Assembly: GCA_965277735.1 (NCBI GenBank)
Contig: CBDIDO010000003.1
Span: forward strand, 2,232,001 to 2,296,000
Origin: RH-AL1 sp965277735
GTDB taxonomy: Bacteria > Pseudomonadota > Alphaproteobacteria > Rhizobiales > Beijerinckiaceae
Direction of reading: 5' to 3'
Length of the DNA: 64,000 bases
Below are positions 43,953 to 51,706 of this stretch, piece by piece; within the stretch, counting starts at the first letter, position 1, and each line of letters opens with the position of its first letter. The position numbers and the translations under genes are program-made. The notes under the pieces are model-generated. The model did not search any database, was not told the origin of the DNA, and worked only from the letters and a program-made list of their open reading frames with translations.

Positions 43953-45645
43953 TCAGGAGCTTATTGCAGCAATCAACTCTTGCTGCTTCTCCTGATTTTT
44001 AAATATATTCCCAGGATAAGCCTCCGGGAATTTGCTACTCACAGCAGCGTACAATTTGCTCAGAACACCTTCTACGATCACAACACTTTCTGCGCAGAGA
44101 GTGTCAATGTCTTTATTTAAGCCACCGGGCTCGCCCCGCATTTTCTCGTAGACATAATACAATAGAAAACGATTCGCATGAATAGCGGTAAGCCTTTCGC
44201 GCCCAAGTCTTTCTGAAGCTGCCTGAGCAAGAGTGTCATCCACCGCATTCATTATCCTAACGAGCTTCCAAAGAAAACCAGCGCTAGTATCATTATTGAA
44301 TAGCTTGATATATGGCTCTTTTTTAGTGTTTTCCCAAAGTCCACTTATATACCTCTTTGCGGACACGGCCAAACGAAGATCACCGCTCGCGCAGGCCGCG
44401 GCTATAGTCGCGCCTCTGATTGTGAAGCCGCTTTCGCGATCCGGCTCTTTGTCGCCTCTACGATAACTATAAACCAAGCCGATCTGAGCCGCTTCTTTCC
44501 TGATACGGTCTTGATTAAGATCCGCTGCAACAAAATCGACTGGGTTTAAGTCATTTTGGGTGTTATTGGCATTTGTTACTGCAGTTGAGAAGCCGTCAGG
44601 GGTGTTGTCTAAGGAAATGACACGTATGTTAACTCTGACTCGAGTCAAATCGACGCCGGAAATTTTTGCTTTGTGGAGTGAACTAATAGTCTGGGCGCCA
44701 TTAATGACCCCTATCTTTTCGACGTCAAATATGCCTTGCTGCGTGTTCGCACCGCCATGCTTTTGCTTTTGGACACCGTCGCATATCGCAGTAATTCCGT
44801 TATTATAGTACCAGAATTTATCTGGGTCATTTTGCGCGGTGGCGATGATTCCATCATTAACGTCGCTCTTTTCTATGCCAAATCGTAGATTTTCAGCAAA
44901 AAGCTTATTGCCGTGGCTTTCGAACCATGCCACGACATCAGAACCAGCCACGGAGCCATAGACGGCTTTATACGGTTCAAGCAACATTCCCCAGTTGGCC
45001 AGCATTACAGACAAATTAATATTCTCTGGTCTCGCGTGCGACCTTGCCGCTTGCGCAGCTTCTTTGAGTTTGAACTCCTCCAAAGATATAAAGCCAGAGT
45101 TGTACAAATTTTCTGCGGTTAAAAACTGCTCCGCTTTTGTCTTAATGGCTTTCGATAATTCTTGAGCACTCGTATGGGCGAGCACCCATGATTACCTCGG
45201 TATCAATATTATTTAACTGCTCCTCTATATCTTCTTTAAATCTGTGGAGAGCGGCATTTTCATCACTCCATTTCAATGAGATCAGATCCCTAACGCCGTC
45301 TCTGAAACGCGTGAATTCACCCAACTGAATTCCTTTGTTAGCGTCTCGTCTCCATTTACTCTGTCCTAAAATAATCCTTGCATTCTTCTTATCGATACAT
45401 ATGGCATCGATACCGTCATCAGCGCCGTCATCTGTAATACATGCGGCAGCTGCGCTCGGCGACAATCCCGCGCGTTCCATCAAATATAACGCCATATAGG
45501 CTCTGGTTAAGAACGCGTCTTCCCGATTCGCCAGACCCGCCGCAACATTTTTTAGATCTATAAGGTCGTCAAACAGTCCGTGAAGACGTTGGGCGATTTG
45601 TTTTAGCGTTCTTTGGTCCGGTGTAATTCGTTCCTCGGCAACCAT
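43953..45645 (-). pseudogene. AIPR-family antiphage protein with nuclease-like N-terminus, frameshifted
   Basis: Two overlapping frames encode one protein of about 563 residues. The N-terminal frame (45645-45142) has DDGADDGIDAI and ILGQSKW, a PD-(D/E)xK-type core (Asp80, QSK 95-97). The C-terminal frame (to 43953) is a full AIPR domain: FWYYNNGITAIC, VINGAQTISSLHKA and AVTNANNTQNDL. Dropping one G from the GGG near 45186 fuses them (VIM then VLAHTSAQELS, where relatives have LAYTG). AIPR proteins act in abortive phage infection. Frameshift or assembly error: both possible. Confidence 0.78.
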
Positions 45646-45757
45646 TTAAACCTCTAGCAGCCTGATTCGGTTGAAATGATTCGATTAACGATGATGTCGC
45701 TGCTTCGCAATCGAGGGTTGTGCAACATCAACAGCCTTACCCTGGCGTCGCCATGGT

Positions 45758-45786
45758 GGTCCAATCCGTTCCGATCGCTTTACCCC
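45758..45786 (-). repeat. Right terminal inverted repeat of the 8.9-kb element
   Basis: Read leftward it begins GGGGTAAAGCGAT, pairing with the left end (12 of 13; 20 of 29 overall). Confidence 0.7.
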
Positions 45787-45800
45787 CATGCGAACTAAAA
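45787..45800. repeat. 14-bp direct repeat, right copy (target duplication)
   Basis: CATGCGAACTAAAA, identical to 36883-36896 and directly next to the right terminal repeat. It contains the first half of the lexA SOS box. Confidence 0.8.
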
Positions 45801-45806
45801 AGGAAC
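45792..45806 (+). promoter_or_regulatory. SOS box (LexA operator) of lexA
   Basis: GAAC-TAAAAAG-GAAC fits the alphaproteobacterial LexA site (GTTC-N7-GTTC on the other strand). It lies about 105 bases before the lexA start, so lexA should repress itself. The first half overlaps the duplicated 14-mer; insertion left this copy intact. Confidence 0.8.
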
Positions 45807-45910
45807 AAAAAGTGCCCGTTCACCCTTTGTCTGCCGTTTTTCTTGTTGTATAGCTGTTGCGCAAGGATTCGACGGCAAGTCGATCCGACAAGTCCGCCGC
45901 GAGCATTTGG

Positions 45911-46624
45911 ATGCTGACGAAGAAACAGAGCGAGCTGCTGCGCTTCATCAACGAGCGCCTCAAGGAGACCGGCGTGCCGCCCTCCTTCGACGAGATGAAG
46001 GAGGCGCTCGACCTGCGCTCCAAGTCCGGCATCCACCGGCTGATCATCGCATTGGAGGAGCGCGGCTTCATCCGCCGCCTGCCGAACCGCGCGCGGGCGC
46101 TCGAGGTGCTGCGGCTGCCGGAATCCTCGACGCCGTCGGGCCAGGCGCGTGCGCGCCGGTTCGAGCCGTCGGTGATCGAGGGCAATCTCGGCCGCGTCCG
46201 CCCGCTCGCCCCGCCACCCTCGCACGCCGACGACGAGCGCGAGGTCGTGGCGATCCCGGTGATGGGCCGCATCGCCGCCGGCACGCCGATCTCCGCCCTG
46301 CAGCAGCGCAGCCACACGATCTCGCTGCCGCCCGACATGCTGCCGTCCGGCGAGCATTACGCGCTCGAGGTGCGCGGCGACTCGATGATCGAGGCCGGCA
46401 TCTTCGACGCCGACACCGTGGTCATCCGCCGCCAGGACACGGCCGAGACCGGCGACATCGTCGTCGCGCTGATCGACGACGAGGAGGCGACGCTGAAGCG
46501 CCTGCGAAAGCGCGGCGCCTCGATCGCGCTCGAGGCCGCCAACCCCGCCTACGAGACGCGGATCTTCGGGCCGGACCGGGTGCAGATCCAGGGCAAGCTG
46601 GTGAGCCTGATCCGGCGGTATTGA
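45911..46624 (+). CDS. lexA: SOS repressor LexA
   Basis: A 237-residue repressor: winged HTH (LTKKQSELLRFINERLKETG, SGIHRLIIALEERGF), a linker, then the S24 peptidase domain with cleavage site Ala123-Gly124 (RIAAGTPI), Ser158 (VRGDSMI) and Lys196 (EATLKRL). It represses DNA-damage genes and self-cleaves with RecA filament. The gene normally lies between moeA and comEC; here each gap holds mobile DNA. Confidence 0.97.
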   Translation: MLTKKQSELLRFINERLKETGVPPSFDEMKEALDLRSKSGIHRLIIALEERGFIRRLPNRARALEVLRLPESSTPSGQARARRFEPSVIEGNLGRVRPLAPPPSHADDEREVVAIPVMGRIAAGTPISALQQRSHTISLPPDMLPSGEHYALEVRGDSMIEAGIFDADTVVIRRQDTAETGDIVVALIDDEEATLKRLRKRGASIALEAANPAYETRIFGPDRVQIQGKLVSLIRRY

Positions 46625-46660
46625 ACCGCTGCTCCCGCGCGAAAATGTTTGCAGGAGGCC

Positions 46661-46760
46661 GTCATTGCGAGCGAAGCGAAGCAACCCAGGGCCGCAGACG
46701 AAATCTGCGGGATCGGAGCGCTGCCGCCCCTGGGTTGCTTCGCCTTAGGCTCGCAATGAC
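46661..46760. repeat. Composite palindromic repeat (dispersed REP-like unit)
   Basis: Outer arms GTCATTGCGAGC...GAAGCAACCCAGG and its inverse CCTGGGTTGCTTCG...GCTCGCAATGAC, with an inner hairpin CCGCAGA-CGAAA-TCTGCGG. The GTCATTGCGAGCGAAGCGAAGCAA type is widely dispersed in alphaproteobacterial genomes. Between convergent lexA and the comEC 3' part it may also end transcripts. Confidence 0.7.
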
Positions 46761-46793
46761 GGCGACCTTTCTGAAGGCGTGACCCAGACGCGA

Positions 46794-47862
46794 TCATCGA
46801 TCGGCCGCGTCCTCGCCCCGCTGCTCGCTCGCGTCCCAGCGCCACAGCGGTTTCGGCTTGCGTGACCATGGCCGGTCCTCGTCGGCCGTACGCGCAGTGC
46901 TCTGCACGAATCCATCCGGCCTCGCCTTCAGCGTCACCGCGCCCGTGCGCCGCAAAGACTCGCGATCCAGCACCACCTGCGCCTTGCAGCCGGACGGCGC
47001 GTAGAGCGGCGTCACCACGACCGCTGCTCGCGTGCAGTCTTCCGCGAAGGCGGCACGGTCGAGGTCCACCGCGATGGCGCGGCCGTCGGCGAGGTGTGCG
47101 ACGCAGCCGAGCTTGTCGCACTTGTCCTTGTCGATCGCGGCCCGGGCGTCGCGCGCGTCGGCATCGGCGCGCAGCCATTGCTCGGCGTCGAAGGCGCCGG
47201 GGCGGCGGCCGATCACGACGAGCTTGCCGTCGGCCTGGCGCACCGCCGCGGCCTCGCCGCTTGGCGCCACCGCGACGTCGAAGACCGGGCCGCTCGCCGC
47301 GCCGGTCAGGCCGACGAGCAGCAGCGGGATCGTGGTCGCGCGCAGGATCGGCGTCCGCCAGATGACGGCGGACAGCACGGCGAGCGCCAGCACGGCGAGC
47401 GACCACGGCGCAAAGGCCGGCAGGTGCAGGCTCGCGCCAGGCAGTGCGCCGATGAAGCGAGCGGCATGCATGACGATCGCGATGCCGAGCCCGACCCAGT
47501 GCCAAACCGGACCATCAAGCCCGAAGGGATAGAGCGCGGTGCCGAGCAGCGCGCCGGGCACTGCGAAGACCTCGATGATCGCCAGCGTCAGCGGATTGCC
47601 GACGAGGACGTACGGGTTCAGCTCGTGGAAATCGTAGGCCATGAACGAGGCCGTCGCGCTCGTCGCGCAGAAGGTCGCGAACAGCGCCCCCTTCAGCCCA
47701 TGACCTTCGCGACGTCGCAGGCCGAGCCAGCCGTGCCGCGCCGCGCGTGCGGGCACGACCACGGCCTCGTCGGCCTCGCGGGCATAGCGCGCGGCGCGGG
47801 CCTCATAGACCGCGACGAGGGCGGCGACAGCGGCAAACGAGAGCTGGAAGCTTGCGCCGAGC
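46794..47862 (-). pseudogene. comEC: comEC, C-terminal fragment
   Basis: Read leftward from the insertion, the frame continues ASFQLSFAAVAALVAVYEA, the middle of the ComEC competence domain (usual GFQLSF), then further membrane helices and a soluble tail (LRADADARDARAAIDKDKCDKLGC). It is in exact frame with the N-terminal fragment at 51707-52863; joining them gives about 738 residues, the family length. The metallo-beta-lactamase domain found in some ComEC proteins is absent or reduced. ComEC is the inner-membrane DNA channel for transformation. Confidence 0.85.
47854..47862. repeat. Direct repeat (target duplication) left of IS1595-type element
   Basis: GCGCCGAGC, identical to 51707-51715. 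IS1595 elements usually duplicate 8 bp, so the true duplication may be GCGCCGAG. Confidence 0.75.
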
Positions 47863-47863
47863 C

Positions 47864-47885
47864 GGCATTATCAAGCAAACACACC
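47864..47885 (+). repeat. Left inverted repeat of the IS1595-type element
   Basis: Identical over 22 bases to the inverted right end (51685-51706); the two then diverge (AAGGC against TTGAG). Confidence 0.9.
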
Positions 47886-47894
47886 AAGGCTCCA

Positions 47895-47911
47895 ATGGCC
47901 TAGCTCAGGCT
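47895..47911 (+). repeat. Internal 17-bp direct repeat, copy 1
   Basis: ATGGCCTAGCTCAGGCT; 16 of 17 bases match 50946-50962 in the same orientation. Together they frame most of the element cargo. Confidence 0.5.
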
Positions 47912-47973
47912 GGGGGTTCGCTGTGATCTCCAGCCTCTGGCGACGCGAAGGCGTCGCGTGTCCTATCGCGTTT

Positions 47974-48879
47974 CTACAAAGCGTCACGAAAGTTCATTAC
48001 GGCAAGCTCGTCATCTGTCAGCTTGCGGCGATAATTATGGCGGGTCCCGCCTTGAGCGTAGAATTCAGCAAGGACAGAATTGAATGCAAATGTGTGGCCC
48101 GAGACAAACTGCGCACCCAGCGCATCTCGATAACGGATTTGAAAACTGACCCAAAGAGGATCGCTAATTTTATTGTCATCTGCCCAACTAAGCATCTTAT
48201 CCCCACCAGCCGTGAAAGTTTCGGAATCTTCGATATAATATTTCGGAGTTTCTTTGTCGGGACCAACAATTTGCACTTTGAAGATATTTGTTTGCGGAGG
48301 AGGAAACTGAATTGGCTCGGGGTGTCGGTTGCTAACCAATACACCTTGATAGACTTCGAGAATAAAAGCGGGAGAGTTTCCATAATTAATCATAGAATAC
48401 CTGATAACCCTGCTGCCTTGCATAAACTGCAAAACGATTTTACCCCCAATCATTCGCTGCTTTGTAGCGTTTATTTCGGGAATGATCGAAATGAAGGGGG
48501 CGTCGGCTCCTTCCAACGCGCGCTCTGCGGCCAAGGCGCTTCGTTCGGCTGTGGCCAAAGCCTCTCTAGTCTTACCGGCTTGCTCGGCAATACCGTCTTT
48601 CGTGATCTGGAACAGCCGCCAAGTGAAACCAGCCAAAGCAGTAGTGAAAACAGCCAAAAGCATCGTGAAGAACGCAATAGGGTCGTGGAAAAGCACGTGG
48701 AGGAACGGCTTTTCCTTATCCACCTGTGCATCGCCCTGATCGCCGCCGTGATTTGCTACGGCGGCTACGTTTTCGGTGGCTACATCGTCAAGGGAGGTCG
48801 AGACGGCATAAGCTCCCATCACCAAGATAAAAACAGTGAGGCATAAAACCAAAAATCCCTGAAATCCGTTCTGCTTCAT
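47974..48879 (-). CDS. Membrane-anchored passenger protein, unknown
   Basis: A 301-residue protein with two hydrophobic segments (about 8-28 and 66-90), an alanine-rich coiled-coil stretch (KTREALATAERSALAAERAL) and a C-terminal beta-rich domain (RVIRYSMINYGNSPAFILE) of about 180 residues. No family name is known to me, but this layout (two helices, coil, soluble tail) recurs among mobile-element passengers. It faces left inside the element. Confidence 0.6.
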   Translation of the reverse strand: MKQNGFQGFLVLCLTVFILVMGAYAVSTSLDDVATENVAAVANHGGDQGDAQVDKEKPFLHVLFHDPIAFFTMLLAVFTTALAGFTWRLFQITKDGIAEQAGKTREALATAERSALAAERALEGADAPFISIIPEINATKQRMIGGKIVLQFMQGSRVIRYSMINYGNSPAFILEVYQGVLVSNRHPEPIQFPPPQTNIFKVQIVGPDKETPKYYIEDSETFTAGGDKMLSWADDNKISDPLWVSFQIRYRDALGAQFVSGHTFAFNSVLAEFYAQGGTRHNYRRKLTDDELAVMNFRDAL

Positions 48880-48894
48880 TGGGAAGACTCAAAT

Positions 48895-49128
48895 TCAAAG
48901 CTCTTCGAGTCTTACCCCTTCAAGCTCTAGCGCGGCTAGGCAGGCCAATAAGAATGTTGCGGCGAACGCTCCTCGCTTGAGCTTCATTGTCAGTGAAGCC
49001 TCTGTCTCTCGAAAGCCGTGAGCCTCAAGCCGCTTCACCATCTCGACGTAAGTCACGCCGGCTTTTTTCATCTCCGCTTTGACGAACTTTGTCACCGCGT
49101 CCTGCCAGTCCGCTTCTGATCTCGTCAT
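48895..49128 (-). CDS. DUF6471-like small HTH protein
   Basis: A 77-residue protein with an HTH-like helix pattern (VTYVEMVKRLEAHGFRETE, ASLTMKLKRGAFAATFLLA). It resembles DUF6471, found beside IS1595 genes. It is divergent from the transposase, and the shared 108-base region holds four copies of CGTTAG(G/C)T(A/G), so it probably regulates both genes. Confidence 0.7.
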   Translation of the reverse strand: MTRSEADWQDAVTKFVKAEMKKAGVTYVEMVKRLEAHGFRETEASLTMKLKRGAFAATFLLACLAALELEGVRLEEL

Positions 49129-49134
49129 CCCGCC

Positions 49135-49228
49135 ACCTAACGATAAAGAAAGCTCCCATATTCGTTAGGTAATGCTTGACCGCCTGTCAAACCTCCCGTA
49201 TCCGTTAGCTATCGGAAACGTTAGGTAT
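49135..49228. promoter_or_regulatory. Four operator-like repeats between divergent DUF6471 and transposase genes
   Basis: CACCTAACG at 49135-49143 (inverted), CGTTAGGTA at 49164-49172, CGTTAGCTA at 49204-49212 and CGTTAGGTA at 49220-49228. The last lies 7 bases before the transposase start, over its ribosome site. Confidence 0.6.
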
Positions 49229-49235
49229 CTCGGTC

Positions 49236-50204
49236 GTGCCCGCCCACTTCCTCCTCTCCAGACAAGCAAGGAGCCTGAGCTTAGCTCGGGTTGCTCGCAT
49301 GTCGGACGAGGAAGCCCACGACGCCTTCCGAATGATTCGCTGGGCTCATACGCAAGGTGAGGCCGTCTGCCCTCGCTGCCAGTGCTCCGCGACCTACCGC
49401 TATGCCGCCCGCAAGATTTGGAAGTGCAAGGCGTGCTCGCATCAATTCTCGATCACGAGCGGCACGCTGTTCGCCAGCCGCAAGCTCCCGATCCGCACTT
49501 ACCTCCTTGCCATCGCGATCTTCGTCAACGGCGCCAAGGGCCACGCTGCTTTGCAGCTCAGCCGCGACCTGGACGTGGCCTATCAGACGGCCTTCGTCCT
49601 GACGCACAAGCTGCGCGAAGCCATGGCGACCGAAGTCGATACCGGCGAGGCCATGGACGGCGAAGTCGAAGTCGATGGCGCCTACTTCGGCGGCTACGTA
49701 AAGCCCGCCAATTACAAGGAAGACCGGATTGACCGCCGCCGCGCTGAGAACCAGACAGGCAAGCGCCGCGTCGTGGTCGTCATGCGCGAGCGCAACGGCC
49801 GCACGCTGCCTTTCGTGTTCAAGTCAGAGGCTCAGTCGATCGCGACGATCGGCGAGTATGTCGCGCCGACCGCGACCGTGTTCGCCGACGAAGCCCGGTC
49901 ATGGGATGCGCTGCACGTTCTTTTCCTGACGAAACGCATCAATAACGAGGTTTGCTATTCGGATGGCGAGGCTTGCACCAACATGGCTGAGAGCTTTTTC
50001 AGCCGTCTCCGCCGTTCGGAGATCGGCGTGCATCACCACTTCGCCGGCCGCTACCTGTCCTGCTACGCCAACGAAATGGCGTGGCGCGAGAACAACCGTC
50101 GTGTCTCGAATGGCGCGCAGTATCTTGGGATAACGGCTGCTGCGCTTGCTGCTCCGGTGTCTCGCCAGTGGAAAGGATACTGGCAACGCGCTAAGGTGGC
50201 GTGA
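49236..50204 (+). CDS. IS1595-family transposase
   Basis: A 322-residue transposase: zinc ribbon CPRC and CKAC (Cys45, 48, 64, 67), then a DDE/DDN core with VEVDGAYFGG (Asp147), FADEARSWDAL (Asp218) and CTNMAESFFSRLRR, ending in the YANEMAWRENNRR segment. The GTG start at 49236 gives the family N-terminus HFLLSRQARSLSLARVARMS; ATG 49299 would remove it. The protein looks complete. Confidence 0.93.
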   Translation: MPAHFLLSRQARSLSLARVARMSDEEAHDAFRMIRWAHTQGEAVCPRCQCSATYRYAARKIWKCKACSHQFSITSGTLFASRKLPIRTYLLAIAIFVNGAKGHAALQLSRDLDVAYQTAFVLTHKLREAMATEVDTGEAMDGEVEVDGAYFGGYVKPANYKEDRIDRRRAENQTGKRRVVVVMRERNGRTLPFVFKSEAQSIATIGEYVAPTATVFADEARSWDALHVLFLTKRINNEVCYSDGEACTNMAESFFSRLRRSEIGVHHHFAGRYLSCYANEMAWRENNRRVSNGAQYLGITAAALAAPVSRQWKGYWQRAKVA

Positions 50205-50226
50205 TTTTGAAAACCGTGGTGCTTCC

Positions 50227-50888
50227 TTGTCTGAAGAACTAGTGAAACACGCCCTCGACGATTTCCGCCGCAGTGTTGAAATCACCCGTGATGTTCGCTT
50301 TCAAGCTAACTTGCGGCTAGGTAGACGCCAGCGCGCATCCGCCTATGTTGTCTCTCTTCTTTCCTTGTACGTTATTGGCCTATCGCTGGTACCAAACATT
50401 GTGCAATTGCAACAATTCCAAAACCAAATTTTGCTTGCTTGCTCCATTATATTGTCCGTTTTTGTAATATTTACGTCCTCATAGATGGCTCTCAAAATTT
50501 CTACCATCAAGGCGAGTTGCTTCATCAATGCGCTAGAAAAGTTGCGACCATCAATCATCAACTTAAAAACATTGATGTACCAACAAATCCTGACGAGGCG
50601 ATGCGCCAACTAAAAGAGCTACAATCTCAATATCAAGAAGCGCTCGACGAATGCCCAATCAATCATGAAAATGTTGATTTTTTCAGGGAGATCATTCGCA
50701 AACCGCATCTGTTTCCGTCTGAATATCCGTGGAAGATTTCGATATTCCACGGCTTATTCTACAGGGCGAGAGTTTTTTTGTTCACCTACGCTTGGCTGTT
50801 CTGGCACTCCCTAGCGGTTGCGTCCATTTCATACGTCGTAATAAAATTTGTCATACTTGGCGCGAGCATCCCGAGCCCGCATACATGA
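50227..50888 (+). pseudogene. SLATT-type (SLATT_5-like) two-helix membrane effector, frameshifted
   Basis: The first frame (TTG 50227 or GTG 50242, to 50484) has ALDDFRRSVEITRDVRFQAN and the two-helix segment (YVVSLLSLYVIGLSLVPNIV, ILLACSIILSVFVIF). The second frame (to 50888) continues LIDGSQNFYHQGELLHQCAR and YQEALDECPINHENVDFF, as in SLATT proteins. One extra T in the TTT near 50471 joins them (about 220 residues). SLATT proteins are membrane effectors in nucleotide-signal and related conflict systems. Carriage by an insertion element is unusual. Confidence 0.7.
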
Positions 50889-50945
50889 CGGCACGCGTTT
50901 GACTAGAAACCCATTCTATGAGATTCTGAAGGCTCGTCTTCAAAT

Positions 50946-50962
50946 ATGGCCTAGCTCAAGCT
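50946..50962 (+). repeat. Internal 17-bp direct repeat, copy 2
   Basis: ATGGCCTAGCTCAAGCT; 16 of 17 match 47895-47911. It overlaps the end of the 50956-51417 gene. Confidence 0.5.
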
Positions 50963-51417
50963 GTTCTAGCTAGGCGCCAGACGATTACCCCAGCCCGCAT
51001 CCCAGCTTTCTCGATCCCGCCTTTCAACCGCAGCTTATCCAGCGTGTTGACGATCTTCATCGCCATGGATCGGCGAAGCACAACGTCTTCCGTGTCGAGA
51101 TCGCGATGCTTGAGGCAGACGCCGGCCAACTCGCGGGTGTCTAGGCCGTCAGGTGCGTCCCTGAGAGCGCCGAAGATGACCGCTGGCAGTTCATTGCGCC
51201 GGAACAGCTTGGATAGGCTGACGGGCCTCTGAGCGTGATAGGGGGCGTTCGGATCCGACTGGAAGACGGCTAGCGTCATCTGGACGGCGACTAGGTTCTT
51301 TCGGGCGATCTCGATCTCACGCTCGTAAGCGCGAATGCGGGTGTCGATCTCCTCGCACTTGTTGCGAAGGATGGTGACAGTTGACGACTCGGCCATTTGG
51401 GGGAACGCGGAACGCAT
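50956..51417 (-). CDS. Coiled-coil / winged-helix-like passenger protein
   Basis: A 153-residue protein: an N-terminal coiled coil (CEEIDTRIRAYEREIEIARK) followed by a predicted winged-helix-like domain (GALRDAPDGLDTRELAGVCL, RRSMAMKIVNTLDKLRLKGG). This resembles small DNA-binding proteins with a sequence-reading tail, but no family is recognised. It faces left near the right end of the element. Confidence 0.6.
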   Translation of the reverse strand: MRSAFPQMAESSTVTILRNKCEEIDTRIRAYEREIEIARKNLVAVQMTLAVFQSDPNAPYHAQRPVSLSKLFRRNELPAVIFGALRDAPDGLDTRELAGVCLKHRDLDTEDVVLRRSMAMKIVNTLDKLRLKGGIEKAGMRAGVIVWRLARTA

Positions 51418-51467
51418 GAGGCTTTTAGGTCATTGAAACCGCGCCACCTTCGGCTTTGGAGGTTCAC

Positions 51468-51668
51468 ATGACGGAGCGAGACGTAAATCTAGCATCTGAC
51501 GATGCCGACTTCGCGATCCTGCGCCATACGATGTTGTCCACAGGCCTCTCAACGGAGGCCGTCAAGATATTGTTTGAGATGGACGACGACGACCTAGATG
51601 CTCTTTGTGATGCCGCCCTTTCTGAGGTTGCTGTGCCTTCAAAAAAGGTAGCGATCTCAAGACAGTAG
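51468..51668 (+). CDS. Small acidic passenger protein, unknown
   Basis: About 66 residues from ATG 51468 (MTERDVNLASDDADFAI), with an aspartate-rich middle (EMDDDDLDALCDAAL). AGGTT and nearby GGAGG at about 51458 could serve as ribosome site; a GTG-type start at 51456 is also open. It ends 16 bases before the right inverted repeat. No function can be assigned. Confidence 0.45.
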   Translation: MTERDVNLASDDADFAILRHTMLSTGLSTEAVKILFEMDDDDLDALCDAALSEVAVPSKKVAISRQ

Positions 51669-51684
51669 CGGTAGATCACCTCAA

Positions 51685-51706
51685 GGTGTGTTTGCTTGAT
51701 AATGCC
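51685..51706 (-). repeat. Right inverted repeat of the IS1595-type element
   Basis: Perfect 22-base inverse of 47864-47885. Confidence 0.9.

Larger units (their letters stand above)
36897..45786. mobile_element. 8.9-kb element with terminal inverted repeats inserted in the lexA promoter
   Basis: An AT-richer block bounded by GGGGTATAGCGAT on the left and ATCGCTTTACCCC on the right (12 of 13 bases inverted; about 20 of 29 when extended), with an exact 14-bp direct repeat immediately outside each end. Cargo left to right: membrane protein, APH-type kinase, nucleotidyltransferase, truncated repeat protein, IS21-family insertion, PolB-like 3' fragment, AIPR/nuclease gene. No integrase, DDE transposase or Cas1 of its own is visible; the IS21 junction may have deleted it. 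Terminal repeats plus 14-bp duplication plus PolB resemble casposons. The alternative is an integrative island whose att core is the 14-mer. Confidence 0.7.
45646..45910 (+). promoter_or_regulatory. Right end of the element and lexA promoter region
   Basis: No gene is seen. 45646-45757 is upstream sequence of the AIPR gene. The right terminal repeat (45758-45786), the direct repeat (45787-45800) and the SOS box (45792-45806) follow, then about 105 bases of lexA leader. Confidence 0.6.
47863..51706. mobile_element. IS1595-family element with passenger genes, inserted in comEC
   Basis: Perfect 22-bp inverted repeats, GGCATTATCAAGCAAACACA plus CC, at 47864-47885 and 51685-51706, flanked by GCGCCGAGC direct repeats. 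It encodes an IS1595 transposase, a DUF6471 HTH-like protein, a membrane protein, a SLATT-type protein (frameshifted), a coiled-coil protein and a small acidic protein. At 3.84 kb it is far longer than a simple IS1595 element (about 1 kb). Removing it with one repeat restores the comEC frame exactly. Confidence 0.88.

Noticed and set aside
47094..47903. Rightward frame across the comEC C-terminal fragment and element end
   Set aside because: It is antisense to recognised ComEC sequence and crosses the insertion border by chance.
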